Assembly: GCA_030765045.1 (NCBI GenBank)
Contig: CM060969.1
Span: forward strand, 51,208,216-51,272,215
Source: Tenodera sinensis
Lineage: Eukaryota > Arthropoda > Insecta > Mantodea > Mantidae
Direction of reading: 5' to 3'
Length of the DNA: 64,000 nt
This document shows, piece by piece, positions 1 through 9,740 of this stretch. Each line of letters opens with the position of its first letter. The stretch's first letter is position 1. The notes below the pieces were generated by a model that worked only from the letters and a program-made list of their open reading frames with translations, had not been told where the DNA came from and did not search any database. A program made the translations under genes and the position numbers.

Positions 1-40
1 GCGCTGATGACCTCGAAGTTGAGCGCCCTTAAACCAAATC
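1..40 (+). repeat. 3' terminus of an I-group-like LINE copy cut by the window edge
   Basis: The window opens inside the terminal hairpin (GCGCT, a 16-nt loop, then AGCGCCCTT) followed by an AAACCAAATC tail. The same end occurs at 25.5, 41.6 and 45.6 kb after LINE ORF2 sequence. The body of this copy lies to the left of the window. Confidence 0.85.
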
Positions 41-520
41 CTCCCGCCCTATGTTGCATTTGAAATTCCATTCTCTATAAGACTTTTCAAGGATGAACTG
101 AATGACAGCAGTACTTGGAAAAGGTTTAACTTATTTGAACATTGAAATTAATAACTACAAATATCTCGCAAATGGTTAGCGCCGCAAACATTTAATTACA
201 CAAAAATTGTGCATTTTAAGGAGTTCCATATTATTGTGGTATTTGTCTATTCCCTACGATTTAACATTAATTGCAAATAAAGAGCATTTCAGAACCTATT
301 CGCGGAAAATTCAGGTTACACATATATCTTACACGTATGGTATTTTAACCAAAACAGTTATTCTTTTACAAAACAAAATTAAAAGAAAACGTTTTTAATG
401 TAAGCTGTAGTTTGGGTTTGAAACATTTTCTTAAACATTTTCGTGTCGCACCATTAGCACATACTGGACTTAAATACCAAGTTTATTATTTCTCCAAATT
501 TTTGTTTCGAGTTATGCTGT

Positions 521-521
<1 letters not shown>

Positions 522-605
<84 letters not shown>
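522..605. repeat. Compound dinucleotide microsatellite (CT)n(CA)n
   Basis: About 53 bp of CT repeats run directly into about 30 bp of CA repeats, then a looser stretch of related motifs to about 680. Open frames across it encode only Ser/Leu and His/Thr runs and are not genes. Confidence 0.98.
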
Positions 606-607
<2 letters not shown>

Positions 608-1049
608 GAAATATGCTCGCACACACGCACACAAACATGCTCGCACACACACTCGCGCACGCTAACATGCTCGCACACAGACACATACAGTGGGCGTTTT
701 CGAATTTGTCATGGTGCAAAGCTCAAAACGTATATTTGCAGTGAAATTTTGAGTGGAATGGAATACTCCTAGCTATTAGGTATGCAGTAGAAAAAGAACC
801 TTTCTCTAATAGCGCAGGTTGCCAAAGAATTATGCAACACCACATAAGATCAATGAAGATCATCAGGCCTCGGTGTTCGGTCAGAGAGGCAGCAGACTAA
901 AATTGGAAACGCATTGGATTGAGTTGTTAGCCTGACCCGTGGGATGGGGTAGCATATCAAACGTACTATTTAAAATCATTCCTTTTAAAACGATTACTGC
1001 AGACTTTTGTATTCGTTAAAGTACGTGTTGAAGATTACTCCAAAACCTT

Positions 1050-1407
1050 ATCGAATCTGCAGGCGTCAGATGTAGAAGTTCTTAGGGTTTTTCAGTTCAT
1101 AATTGAACTACGGCAAAGACTAGACGACTCAGACTAACAATCTGATATGGCCCAATTCAAAAATTTCCTTGAGAAAAACTCACCTCTGCAGATAGTTGTG
1201 CCTAAGAAGGACGTCTCTCAATTGTTAATTAACGACAAACGCCTCGCTTGGATTCAGGAGGCGATAGTGCTGAGGAACACTCTGAAGGCCAAGAGCCAAG
1301 AACCAGAGCAGATCGTCCGAGTTTATCTGGGTGGGGTGGATCTCCACGGTACCTATCCGTTTAGGACGGATTTACCCGTGATATTTGAAAGGTGGAGTCT
1401 TTATTGA
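1050..1407 (+). pseudogene. Possible LTR-retroelement Gag relic
   Basis: The 86-codon open stretch from 1147 contains EQIVRVYLGGVDLHG followed by YPFRTDLPVIFERW. Its spacing recalls the arthropod Gypsy-type Gag pattern in which a short helix (E-x-IV-x2-YL-x-G) precedes an F-x3-P-x-F motif. The frame just upstream, with a stop between, reads VEVLRVFQFIIELRQRL, also a Gag-like helix. No protease, RT or LTR was found nearby. The resemblance is by eye and weak, and an unrelated open frame is possible. Confidence 0.3.
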
Positions 1408-1636
1408 CAAGCTTTTGTCTTTGTCTGATGATGGTGATGTTTGGTTTCTCTTACTTGCTACCGACTTTGAATTAAGAACGTAGCCAGAATGTCTGTCCAT
1501 CTTAGCGCACCCAGTGACCAGTACTGAGCACTTAGCCGATCCCTTGTGTGACCAGCAAGTGAAGCAGTGTCAGTTAGCGAGAAACCGAGGGTAAGATTTG
1601 AAGGTTGATGAAATGACAAAGCGGCGGAGCTCACCA

Positions 1637-2775
1637 CTACAAGGCTTCCTTGGTTAAGCGGTAGCTTTTGCGCCTCCTAGGAAGGCGGTGGTCATATTGT
1701 TCCAGGGTGTTGACCAGCTGGTTTGGATGTGGTGTAACCTTGGCGTACATTGTGCAACCTCTGTCACGCACAACGTCCACAATATATGGAATGCCGGAAT
1801 AAGTATGAAGAATATGGGACGGGAATCTACGGTCGGTATCATAGATCATCCTGTGCACCCTGTTCTGTACGGCCTGGAATCCGCGGATGGTGGTTTGAGC
1901 CACCGATCCGCAAACCCGTACAGAATCAGGGGAGGGATAATCACACGATACAAGCGTTGCTTAAGATATATGGGAATTGCGGAGCGTAGAACAGGATGTA
2001 GATTTCCTAGGGCAGCGTGGCCCTGGACTTCCTTAGCCCTGACGTGTGGAGTGAAGGTAAGTCCACGGTCAAGTAGTACTCCGAGGTATTTAGGGAGTTC
2101 ACCCAAGGGATTCTCCTCCGAACTAACCTAAGGTCCCTATTTGGCCTCCAACTTCTGACATTGCCTAGCAGCAAAGCTGAACCTTTCTGCGGACTGATGG
2201 CCATTCTCCACTTCTCACTTCATCTGTCGATGGTATCAAGCTGTCTCTGCAGTGGAGGGTAGCAGTAGCAGAGGCTTTTGTTTCGGGCCATTATGAGGAC
2301 ATCATCGGCATACTGGCATGTAACAGTACTGGGTTCTACGGGGAAGTCAGACATGTAGGTGGCGAAGAGCGACGGTGACAGAACACTGCCTTCCGGAACT
2401 CCAGTCGCTATGCACCCGGAAGGTGCTATCCCGGAGGATACTAGCTATCAGGGACACCAATGGAGGAGGGACATCTGCCACTCTGAGTTTGTACAATAGG
2501 CCCTGGTGCCATGTTGCTGCAAAGGCCTTATCCACATCCAGGAGTACTGCGACTGTTTTGAAGTTTTCCGGGAATCCCAGTCCTGCCTTCTCTACCAGAC
2601 GCAATAGCTGTAGGGTAGTGGAATGACCTCGATGGAAACCAAACTGACGATCCGGGAGGAGTTGCCTTTCTTCTAGGGGAGGAGTTAGGAGGGACAGAAG
2701 CTATCCTTCAAAGATTTTTGAGACGATCAGGAGCAAAGTAATGGAACGGTAACTGGAAGGGAATAATGGTTTTTA
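1637..2775 (-). pseudogene. Jockey-clade-like reverse transcriptase relic
   Basis: Read on the minus strand in pieces, this is a broken RT. The pieces in order are: an SYRSITLLL segment and LLPDRQFGFHRGHS (about 2640-2770); VAVLLDVDKAFAATWHQGLL (RT domain A, about 2500-2580); SVLSPSLFATYMSDFP and then YADDVLIMA, the catalytic YxDD box (about 2290-2400); YLGVLLDRGLTFTPH (thumb, about 2040-2100); and QNRVHRMI followed by TPHPNQL (about 1690-1870). Stops and frame changes separate them, so the gene is dead. Order and motifs fit the Jockey clade. The endonuclease and ORF1 are absent. The TIR element at 2808 lies directly upstream and may have split or displaced the rest. Confidence 0.8.
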
Positions 2776-2941
2776 AACTTTGAGCTCGTGAACAGGCTAT
2801 TCCAGTCACTTAACCTTATAATGCACACCGGTCCAGCGGCGAAGAAAGCCGAAGTGTTGAGTTACGTGACATGCATCACGTGACTAGAAAGTTGAGCGGT
2901 AAAGGTAAGAAATACGCGCCAATAGTGATTGCAAGTGCAAT

Positions 2942-3316
2942 ATGGAAGTGATGGAAGTGAGCCAAAATAAACAATTTATGTGCTCTGAGTGTGGGAGGTG
3001 GTACAAGCAGAGACAACATTTGCGGCATCACGCTTCCACAGCTTACCCGGGGAGAGTGAATGCCATTGCACCTCTCCAAAAACTTCAATTTAAGTGCAGC
3101 CTTTGCAACTTTGAAGGAAGATCAGAAAGTAGTTTATACGAACACTTGGAAGTGATACACGATAGACGTGTAAAATTGGAAGAACTGGAATTCTCATCAT
3201 TTGGAGACTCTGTTATAAGTTTACATCACAAAATAATAAGTATAGGCTCGTCCAGTACTGTATTTCATCGCATACTCGCCACACTTTCTCGTTCTGGTTA
3301 TCGTTGCTCTTACTGA
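2942..3316 (+). CDS. C2H2 zinc-finger protein, lola-type finger pair, inside the TIR element
   Basis: A 124-residue ORF begins with ATG about 80 bp inside the left TIR. It has two fingers. The first (about residues 13-38) is CSECGRWYKQRQHLRHH, the C-x2-C-GrxYk-x5-L-x2-H pattern of the longitudinals-lacking family, whose usual last ligand (H-x4-C) here appears as Tyr. The second (about 50-76) is a complete C-x2-C-x12-H-x4-H finger, CSLC to EVIH. Such pairs bind DNA in insect BTB-ZF regulators, but no BTB domain is present. The C-terminal part after residue about 90 is the reverse complement of the tandem repeats just downstream, so the end of this ORF may be acquired. It could be a captured host exon or the DNA-binding domain of a lost transposase. 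Confidence 0.6.
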   Translation: MEVMEVSQNKQFMCSECGRWYKQRQHLRHHASTAYPGRVNAIAPLQKLQFKCSLCNFEGRSESSLYEHLEVIHDRRVKLEELEFSSFGDSVISLHHKIISIGSSSTVFHRILATLSRSGYRCSY

Positions 3317-3341
3317 TGGTGTTGAACGAGTAGTAGACGAA

Positions 3342-3665
3342 CAGTGTCAGTATTTAGGAGTTATGTATGTTTAATATAAATTATTTTGTGATGTAAACTT
3401 ATAACAGTGTCAGTATTTAGCAGTTATGTATGTTCAGTATAAATTATTTTGTGATGTAAACTTATAAAATGCTGGTATTCAGGAGTTATGTATGTTACAT
3501 TTTCATAAGTTTCCGATATAAAATGTTAAAACTATTAATATTCAGAGGAAGTTATATGAGTTCAGAACCCCATTAGTTTGTAATGTAACTCAAAAAAGTG
3601 TTGGTACTCTGAAGGAGTAATGTGTGTTCAATGTCAATTATTTTGTGATGTAAATTTATAAAAGT
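3342..3665 (+). repeat. Tandem ~63-bp repeats inside the TIR element
   Basis: Two near-identical units at 3342-3404 and 3405-3467 each start CAGTGTCAGTATTTAG and end GATGTAAACTTATAA. They are followed by degenerate units to about 3665. An inverted copy of the unit end lies at about 3207-3245, within the zinc-finger ORF. Confidence 0.85.
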
Positions 3666-4759
3666 GTGTATTCAGAAGTTTAGGACTTGTAAATTACCTA
3701 TGTAAAACTAGGTAAATAAAGTGTTGTTTATTAAACGGGGAAAAAGTTGTTCATACTTTCTTCATAATGTAAAAATATACAGCGCAACCATTTTGCAAAG
3801 AATAAATTATTTATTAGCAGCTGTGATAGCTTTCAGTAGCTAGTGTACAATAACGGGAGTAATTCCGGGATTAAAATGAAGGAAACGTAATACAATTTCT
3901 AGTTTAGAGACATTTCTTACTTCACCATCTCGGCAGTTTGCAAACTGATGGCATCAACATTCAAGACTATATTACAATACGCTAAATACTCTACTTTCTC
4001 TGGTAAACTGAACAGAGAGCAGTGATGGCATGTTATATTTAATATTCCAGGTGTTGAGAAATCTTTATTTTAGTATGCAGTGATTGCTTGCCTATAAATC
4101 AATTTGGTGTGACTGACCATTATATGATCATGTTAGCTACACAAACCTGTGTGTCTGTTTTAAGTATACATTTTGGCAATCCATAATTTGTTACTTCCTA
4201 CACCAGCAACAATTCTTCTTAAGTGAGAGGGATGAGGTAAACTAAGGTCACCACTTTAAGCAGCAGGATAAGTTAGAAAAAAAGTGCATGAACATATAAG
4301 TGAATCACAAGGGTATATTTATGTTTCATTAACAGAAGCTGTACACACATGTTTATCTTCTTCCTGTTACACAGTGGGTTTTACTCTGCATTTCATGTGC
4401 AATATACTCTACCTGATCACATACTAATTGTTTTTACCGACTTAAATGACTCACCAGATTTTCAAATTTAGTTCAATCATTACTGAGATATCCTTCACCT
4501 CACCATTTGAAAGACACTGTTGTTATACACACACACCTTTATAAAACACTTTAACTTCTAAAGAAACTAACACTTTGAAACCTACAATGTGCTCAAGCAC
4601 TGCCATAAAATCATTTTGATACACAAACAGTAAGTAATTTTCATTTTCAATCACAACAAATGAAGAGAATACCATTTTTAAAAGTTCCTTCCCAAATGAC
4701 AAAATCTTATTGTTTTGACACCATTCTCTGAAAGCTACCTCTTCCTGAGGTCTCTGCTA

Positions 4760-4906
4760 TCACCTTTCTCCAGGATCCTTCCGAATTGATGCTAATGCTG
4801 TGCTTAAATATTTGGGTTGGTTCTCAAGGATAGTTGGTGTGTATCTTCTTTGAGCTAATAACGTTATAATTTGACTGGCAGCCACATACACAACAGCTCT
4901 GCGGCT
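4760..4906 (-). other. Candidate 3'-terminal coding exon with splice acceptor (minus strand)
   Basis: On the minus strand a pyrimidine-rich tract ending in TTTCAG at 4907 precedes a 48-codon open stretch. It starts SRRAVVYVAASQIITLLAQR, ends ASIRKDPGER and stops at 4760-4762. Upstream, GTAAGC at 5017-5022 would be the donor of a roughly 115-bp intron containing the poly-T block. The preceding sequence (about 5023-5095) has an open stretch CWKYGCQFVTEVAVACLLHF, but its frame does not join cleanly, so the gene would now be broken. I do not recognise the protein. It converges on the zinc-finger ORF, as genes do in two-gene Mutator elements, but that parallel is only suggestive. Confidence 0.4.
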
Positions 4907-4970
4907 CTGAAACAACAGAAATAGGTCACCTGATTATAGCATTTGTAAGAAATACAGGTTATTTCAAATC

Positions 4971-4971
4971 T

Positions 4972-5010
<39 letters not shown>

Positions 5011-5016
5011 TATATA
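4971..5016. repeat. Poly-A / (TA)n tract
   Basis: About 35 A followed by a short TA run. On the minus strand it lies inside the candidate intron. Confidence 0.95.
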
Positions 5017-5213
5017 GCTTACCTTATTTCATCAAAAATGCAGTAAACAAGCCACAGCTACTTCAGTAACAAACTGACAGCCATATTTCCAGCAAGTCAA
5101 CTTTCTAAATAGTCACGTGATGCATGTCACGTGACGCCCAGCCATGTGACTCCAACACTTCGGCTTTCTTCGCCGCTGGACCGGTGTGCATTATAAGGTT
5201 AAGTATTCCAGTC

Positions 5214-5510
5214 GACCAGTATGAAATATATGAAATATATTCAATATGAAATATATTCAATATATTCAGTATGAAATATGTTCAGCTAACTTACGAGCTG
5301 CGATAACATAACCTCGCAAAAATAAGTACTGAGAGTTACAGAAAGCACCCTAAGGGAAAACTCTTAAAAAGTGTTAAATATATTTCACAAGCTAATGAAG
5401 CACCATCCATGTGTACTTGTGAATGATCTAGTAAAATTAACCTCAGAATATACTGATTTATCAGAAACCAGCGTTGTGCATGTTCGCATGATTCCAAGAA
5501 ACTGGCTGTG
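5214..5510. other. AT-rich spacer with short imperfect repeats
   Basis: Short direct repeats of GAAATATATTCAATAT-like units occupy 5218-5285. I see no coding or RNA signal in the rest. Confidence 0.7.
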
Positions 5511-5715
5511 TTAAAGCTCAGTTGGTTAGATGCTGGCCTACTGATCCCCAGACCACGGGTTCAAACCGGCCCAGACCGATGGCGTTTTAAGTGTGCATAA
5601 AAACGACAGCTCCATGTCAGTAGATTTACTGGCATGTTAAACAATTCCTGCGGCACAAAATTCCGGCACAGCGGGGACACTGATGTCATCCTAGCAATTG
5701 ACAGCGTCGTTAAAC
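5511..5715 (+). repeat. tRNA-derived SINE, family A
   Basis: It has an A-box-like AGCTCAGTTGGTTAGA and a B-box GGGTTCAAACC, followed by a body with AGTAGATTTACTGGCATGTT and a 3' end GCGTCGTTAAAC. The body matches the minus-strand copy at 9.5 kb. Such SINEs carry an internal Pol III promoter and depend on LINE enzymes. Confidence 0.8.
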
Positions 5716-6177
5716 AAAAAGATAATTTAATTTTCCATCCACGAAGAGAAAGAAGCCTAAACAGAGAAAAAGCAGACGATTTTATGGTGTGTGCAGTTCG
5801 CTCAAGTACTTAAGTTTCTTCCTTGAAAAGGAACCACCATTCTGATGTGTAAGTAGACACGCATGTGTTTCACTTTCTGTTAAATTGTTGGATTTAATAG
5901 GCGCCATGGATACTTGTAAACGCATAGACACCAAAATTAAAGCTGCTCCTTTAAATGGAAGCTATTCAGCAGATATTACTACTGATCTCCGTAACACAAG
6001 CAAGTCTCTCGCTACCGATGCGCAGACTAACACATTAGCGGTGTTGATGTTAAGTGGCTTCTCTACGCCGAAATTACTTAACCCTATCATGCCTGAATTA
6101 TTTTGCTAAATATGCCGTTCCTCCTCTAATTCGAAACCGGTTTAGATTAGACGGTCTGGGAGACCTACAGCCTGCTG

Positions 6178-6370
6178 GCTCGGATAGCCATGATCGTTAA
6201 GGCAACACGTAGTGCACTGGCCATGCACTCAAAGCCTGAGGTCGTGAGTTCGAGTCTCGGCAACCGCAGTCAAATGTGCCTGTGGTAAAGGACGGGGAGG
6301 GCCCACGTAAAATAATCGGTGTGATGGCACGCGTGATGATGACGGGGTATCATTTGACTGCGGTTGCATG
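6178..6370 (+). repeat. tRNA-like SINE with 17-bp inverted repeat
   Basis: An A-box-like GATAGCCATGATCGTTAAGG and B-box GAGTTCGAGTC are followed by GCAACCGCAGTCAAATG (6260-6276) and its exact reverse complement at 6351-6367. The 74 nt between them would sit in a loop. Confidence 0.6.
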
Positions 6371-6379
6371 GATTTTGCT

Positions 6380-7600
6380 TCTTTTCTTATAAAAAAAACT
6401 ACAATATAAATTGTAAAAAAAATAAACGTCTCAAATATGTATTTTTAATTGGTGACAGACAGTATAACAAGAATATAGCAGAAAAAAAAAGTTAAAACTA
6501 GTACAAATAGGAAAAAAAAGCTAATGTATCTTATAAGACACACCAGGCATGAAAGGGTTAAGTTATATAACTAAGCTTCCCATCACTTTTGGTGACAGTT
6601 ACTATCTTTGTCATGTCTGCCTTATTGCGTGCTTCAACGACTTCTACACGTTTTGTGTAATAAGGTTTTTATACACATTGTTTACTAATTATACAAGTCA
6701 TTCAGAAGAAACAGGAATTCATGGCCTGTTCGCAGAAAATTAAAGAAATACATTTTGTTTATTAAGAAAATAGCTTCAATATATCGTTTTCTAAACAAAA
6801 TCTTTGGTAAGATTTTTGAGAAAATCAGCCTTTGAACATGTTTGACCTAAATGGTAGTTTAAGATGTGGTATTTTATGAAAATCTTCGTGCCATATCCAC
6901 AGAAGGTTCTGAAATTAGATACTAAGTTCGGCACTTAACAGACTTTTCCTTTTTGAGTTACGCTGTTCACAGATACATAAACACGAACATTTTTCTAAAA
7001 CTAATTTTTCTTTGTTCAGGTATCGTCAGAACATGCACTTCCGAAAAAAGCTCAACACGGAATATTTGGGTTTAAATACAATACATGCTCTATTTCCTCT
7101 AAGTACGTGATAGAGAAATAAAAAGCATAATACACCCTCACTGATGTTGCCTAGAGCGTTCCCTTAATTTCATCATAATATGTGGTGTAACAGTTGAAAC
7201 CTCAATGTGTGTACTTTATGTGATAACCGGAAACAATGCATCCAATGGATGCTTTAATGCATCCTAGGAAATGAGAGCTGGACCGTATTATATCAAATAT
7301 AATTTGTGTGCGACAGATTTGTGGGATTGATTCGGGGTATCCACTATGCAAAAAGTTTCCAACTCACAATGCAAAAATGGTTATTACTCAGTGTCACCGG
7401 AGGCAGAAAAGGAAGAGTCATATCACATTTTGTACGGATTCCAACAGCAGTGTATTCGTTCCATTATGTATTTCCCAGTTGATGTAAAGGCTTAGCGACA
7501 GTGGTTTTTCATAAGCTTTGTGGCCTTAAGGTCTTCTGCACTATATACCTACAGCAGAGAGAGAAAATGCTGTATTCTACCCCAAAATTGCCATATCTAA
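6380..7600. other. AT-rich spacer, no gene recognised
   Basis: Only short frames are present. Parts resemble the old AT-rich repeat family described at 33.4-34.3 kb. I see no coding or structural RNA signal. Confidence 0.6.
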
Positions 7601-7605
7601 ATATG

Positions 7606-7775
7606 ATCGGCTGGCCCTGTAGCTTAATCGGTAGAGCATCTATCTGCTGTGCAAGGGGTCCTGGATTCGATTTTTGGAGTGTGGGAATGTTACGTTAACT
7701 AGGATTATTCACCATCCTCCCTAGCGTCTACAAGTATGAATGGGAGTGTGAATGTGTGAGTGTGTGTGTGTGAAT
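7606..7775 (+). repeat. tRNA-derived SINE, family B, with (GT)n tail
   Basis: The tRNA-like head has A-box TAGCTTAATCGGTAGAGC and B-box GGATTCGATTT, then a short unrelated body and a GTGTGTGT tail to about 7775. Confidence 0.7.
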
Positions 7776-8011
7776 TTAGTGCAATATTGTAATCCAAAAT
7801 AATAGAAATCCAAAGGTCAAGTGAACACCATTGCTGTTGAGCAATTTTTTCACAAGCTCAAAAGCCGCCGATATGGCCTTCGGTGTTAAAGGTGCGATAC
7901 AAATGGAACATTCAAAATACAAAAATAAAAAAGCATGACCACAAATAACACGTTTTGAGGTACCAACTTCAAAAAGTATTCCAGAAACAGGTGCGATGTG
8001 TGATCGAGTGA

Positions 8012-8032
8012 GAGGAGGGGGGGGGGGGGGGG
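8012..8032 (+). repeat. Poly-G run with G-quadruplex potential
   Basis: About 18 consecutive G follow GAGGA. The length may be unreliable because of sequencing. Confidence 0.85.
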
Positions 8033-8056
8033 TAAAAAGAAAGACAATATAAGCTG

Positions 8057-8345
8057 TCAGGTGCCGCCTCCTTAGCGCGATGCTTATCAAGCGGAAGACC
8101 CGGCTTCAATTCACGGCACCGTTGGGGTAATCTTTTCCCCGCTGGGAGACCTGGTTCGGTATGCACTCAGCCTCGTTAGGTCTCTGAGGAGCCAAGTGAG
8201 GAGCTATACCATTGAAAACTGCGGCCCCTGGTTGCGAAAAGCTCGTATAACGCTCGGCAGGGACCGAGTCTCTGACCACGTCGCTCCCTCCTGTACTGCA
8301 TCCCACTCAGGACGCCAGTAGAGGGTAGAGGTGGGGGACGCAGCG
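8057..8345 (+). repeat. tRNA-like SINE, family C
   Basis: The head contains TTAGCGCGATGCTTATCAAG and a B-box-like GGCTTCAATTCACGG. The body reads TAGGTCTCTGAGGAGCCAAG and then GGGACCGAGTCTCTGACCA, a GC-rich style unlike the flanks. The similarity to a tRNA is degraded, and the 3' boundary is uncertain. Confidence 0.5.
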
Positions 8346-9500
8346 GCTGAGCGGTAGGCCTTGGTCCGGAAAGGGCTGTTGTAAGTATAAGCACAAGCAT
8401 TCCATTCCACGCAAAACTTGGATATCGAGATGTTGCCCGAAATTCACACTTTGTGACCCCGTTAATCCGAAGAAACAGTGGTTTTATAAAAAGAGCTCTG
8501 TGCAGGTATATACTGGAAAAAGAAATAATTACCAAACTCGGTATATAAGTTCAACATCTTCAAAGGATGCTACATAAAATGTTTCAATAAAACAACCCCA
8601 TCTCAAACTACCCTCATCATGGAAAAAAGAGTGGCTGTTTTCTATTTTATCATAATTGCTCTAATGACTTCGCTTAAAATATCAAATGCTTAAGATATTT
8701 GTATGACAAATAAAATATATTTGTTAAACTTTCTGGTAATGACCAGTAAATTTCTCTTCATTATGAATGGATTTTAATAAGTTGTAAACCGTACAGGACA
8801 GAAGAAAACGCTTACTGTTCAAAACATGTGGATGTCGTTAGATCGTCCAATTCCTGGTAAACAAAACATTTTATGGCATTAACCATTTTCGTAATGTCCT
8901 TTGCAGGTTAAAATCGTCTAATAATGTATATACTTATTCAAGTGTTTCTATCTCGTGGACATACAAGGGGAACGGGAGGTCAAAACCATCACGTAACCAC
9001 TCGAAAAGATTTAACTATGCATTTCTCCTCTCAGTATTCAGACAGCTATTGGTATAAAATTCTGTGAGAGATAATGCTCTCCCGAACAACACAAAAGAAA
9101 CGAATTGTTTAGCATATTGGTAAACAAAAATTCCCAATGGAGATGTATCAGATAATTAGCTGTCCAGTAAAAGAGAGGATTATCCTGTTTTCAAAGGTTC
9201 TGGTTTATGCATTTAACAGTTTGCTATATCATATTTTCAAGTCACCAACATCCTCGTTTTTATTCACACAGATCACATAACTATGATGATAATGGTTTCG
9301 TTTACTATGCATATAGAAACTGCGATACATAGTTTTCCTTTGCTCCTTTGCTCTATCGTGTATTGCAGTCCACCCAAAAATTTGATATCGACATTTCCAT
9401 GGAAATATTGTGAGACCGCTGAATAGAAGACACCCTACTGTCCGTGTGTGAACATTTCGTTTCTTACGAAGGCTGCCAATGGCTAGGATCATATCAGCAC
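8346..9500. other. AT-rich spacer with dispersed-repeat similarity
   Basis: No gene was recognised. A block around 8594-8620 (CAAACTACCCTCATCATGG) matches blocks at about 9822 and about 34054, so this is probably an old non-coding repeat family. Confidence 0.55.
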
Positions 9501-9502
9501 TG

Positions 9503-9672
9503 TCAGTGTACCGGAATTTTGACGCCCAAGTGTTCTTTTATATGCCGATAAATCTACTGATATGAGGCTGTTACTTTTAAGCACACTTAAAAATCGCCGT
9601 CCTAGGCTGCGTTTGATCCCGCGATCTCGGCATTAGTATGGCCTACTAATGCCGAGATTGCGGTTAACCAAT
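9503..9672 (-). repeat. tRNA-derived SINE, family A (inverted copy) with a 15-bp perfect hairpin
   Basis: On the minus strand the body reads AGTGTGCTTAAAAGTAACAG and then CAGTAGATTTATCGGCATAT, matching the 5.5-kb SINE. The tRNA-like head contains a perfect hairpin, arms 9624-9638 and 9644-9658 around a 5-nt loop, where an anticodon arm would be. Confidence 0.75.
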
Positions 9673-9673
9673 T

Positions 9674-9674
<1 letters not shown>

Positions 9675-9704
<30 letters not shown>

Positions 9705-9740
9705 CGCGCGTGCGTGCGTGCGTGTGTGTGTGTGTTTGTT
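9675..9740. repeat. (GT)n/(GC)n microsatellite
   Basis: GT repeats are interrupted by CG and TGCG runs, directly next to the inverted SINE. Confidence 0.95.

Larger units (their letters stand above)
2808..5203. mobile_element. 2.4-kb TIR element with 51-bp perfect TIRs and 9-10 bp TSD (MULE-like)
   Basis: The terminal 51 bp at 2809-2859 are the exact reverse complement of 5153-5203. After a short indel the similarity continues through a CACGTG-rich block (about 2864-2883 and 5113-5134). TATTCCAGTC flanks both sides (2798-2807 and 5204-5213). Long TIRs and a 9-10 bp duplication are typical of Mutator-like elements, but no MULE transposase is visible, so the superfamily is inferred. The interior carries a forward zinc-finger ORF near the left TIR, tandem repeats, and a candidate exon on the minus strand near the right TIR. 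Confidence 0.9.
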
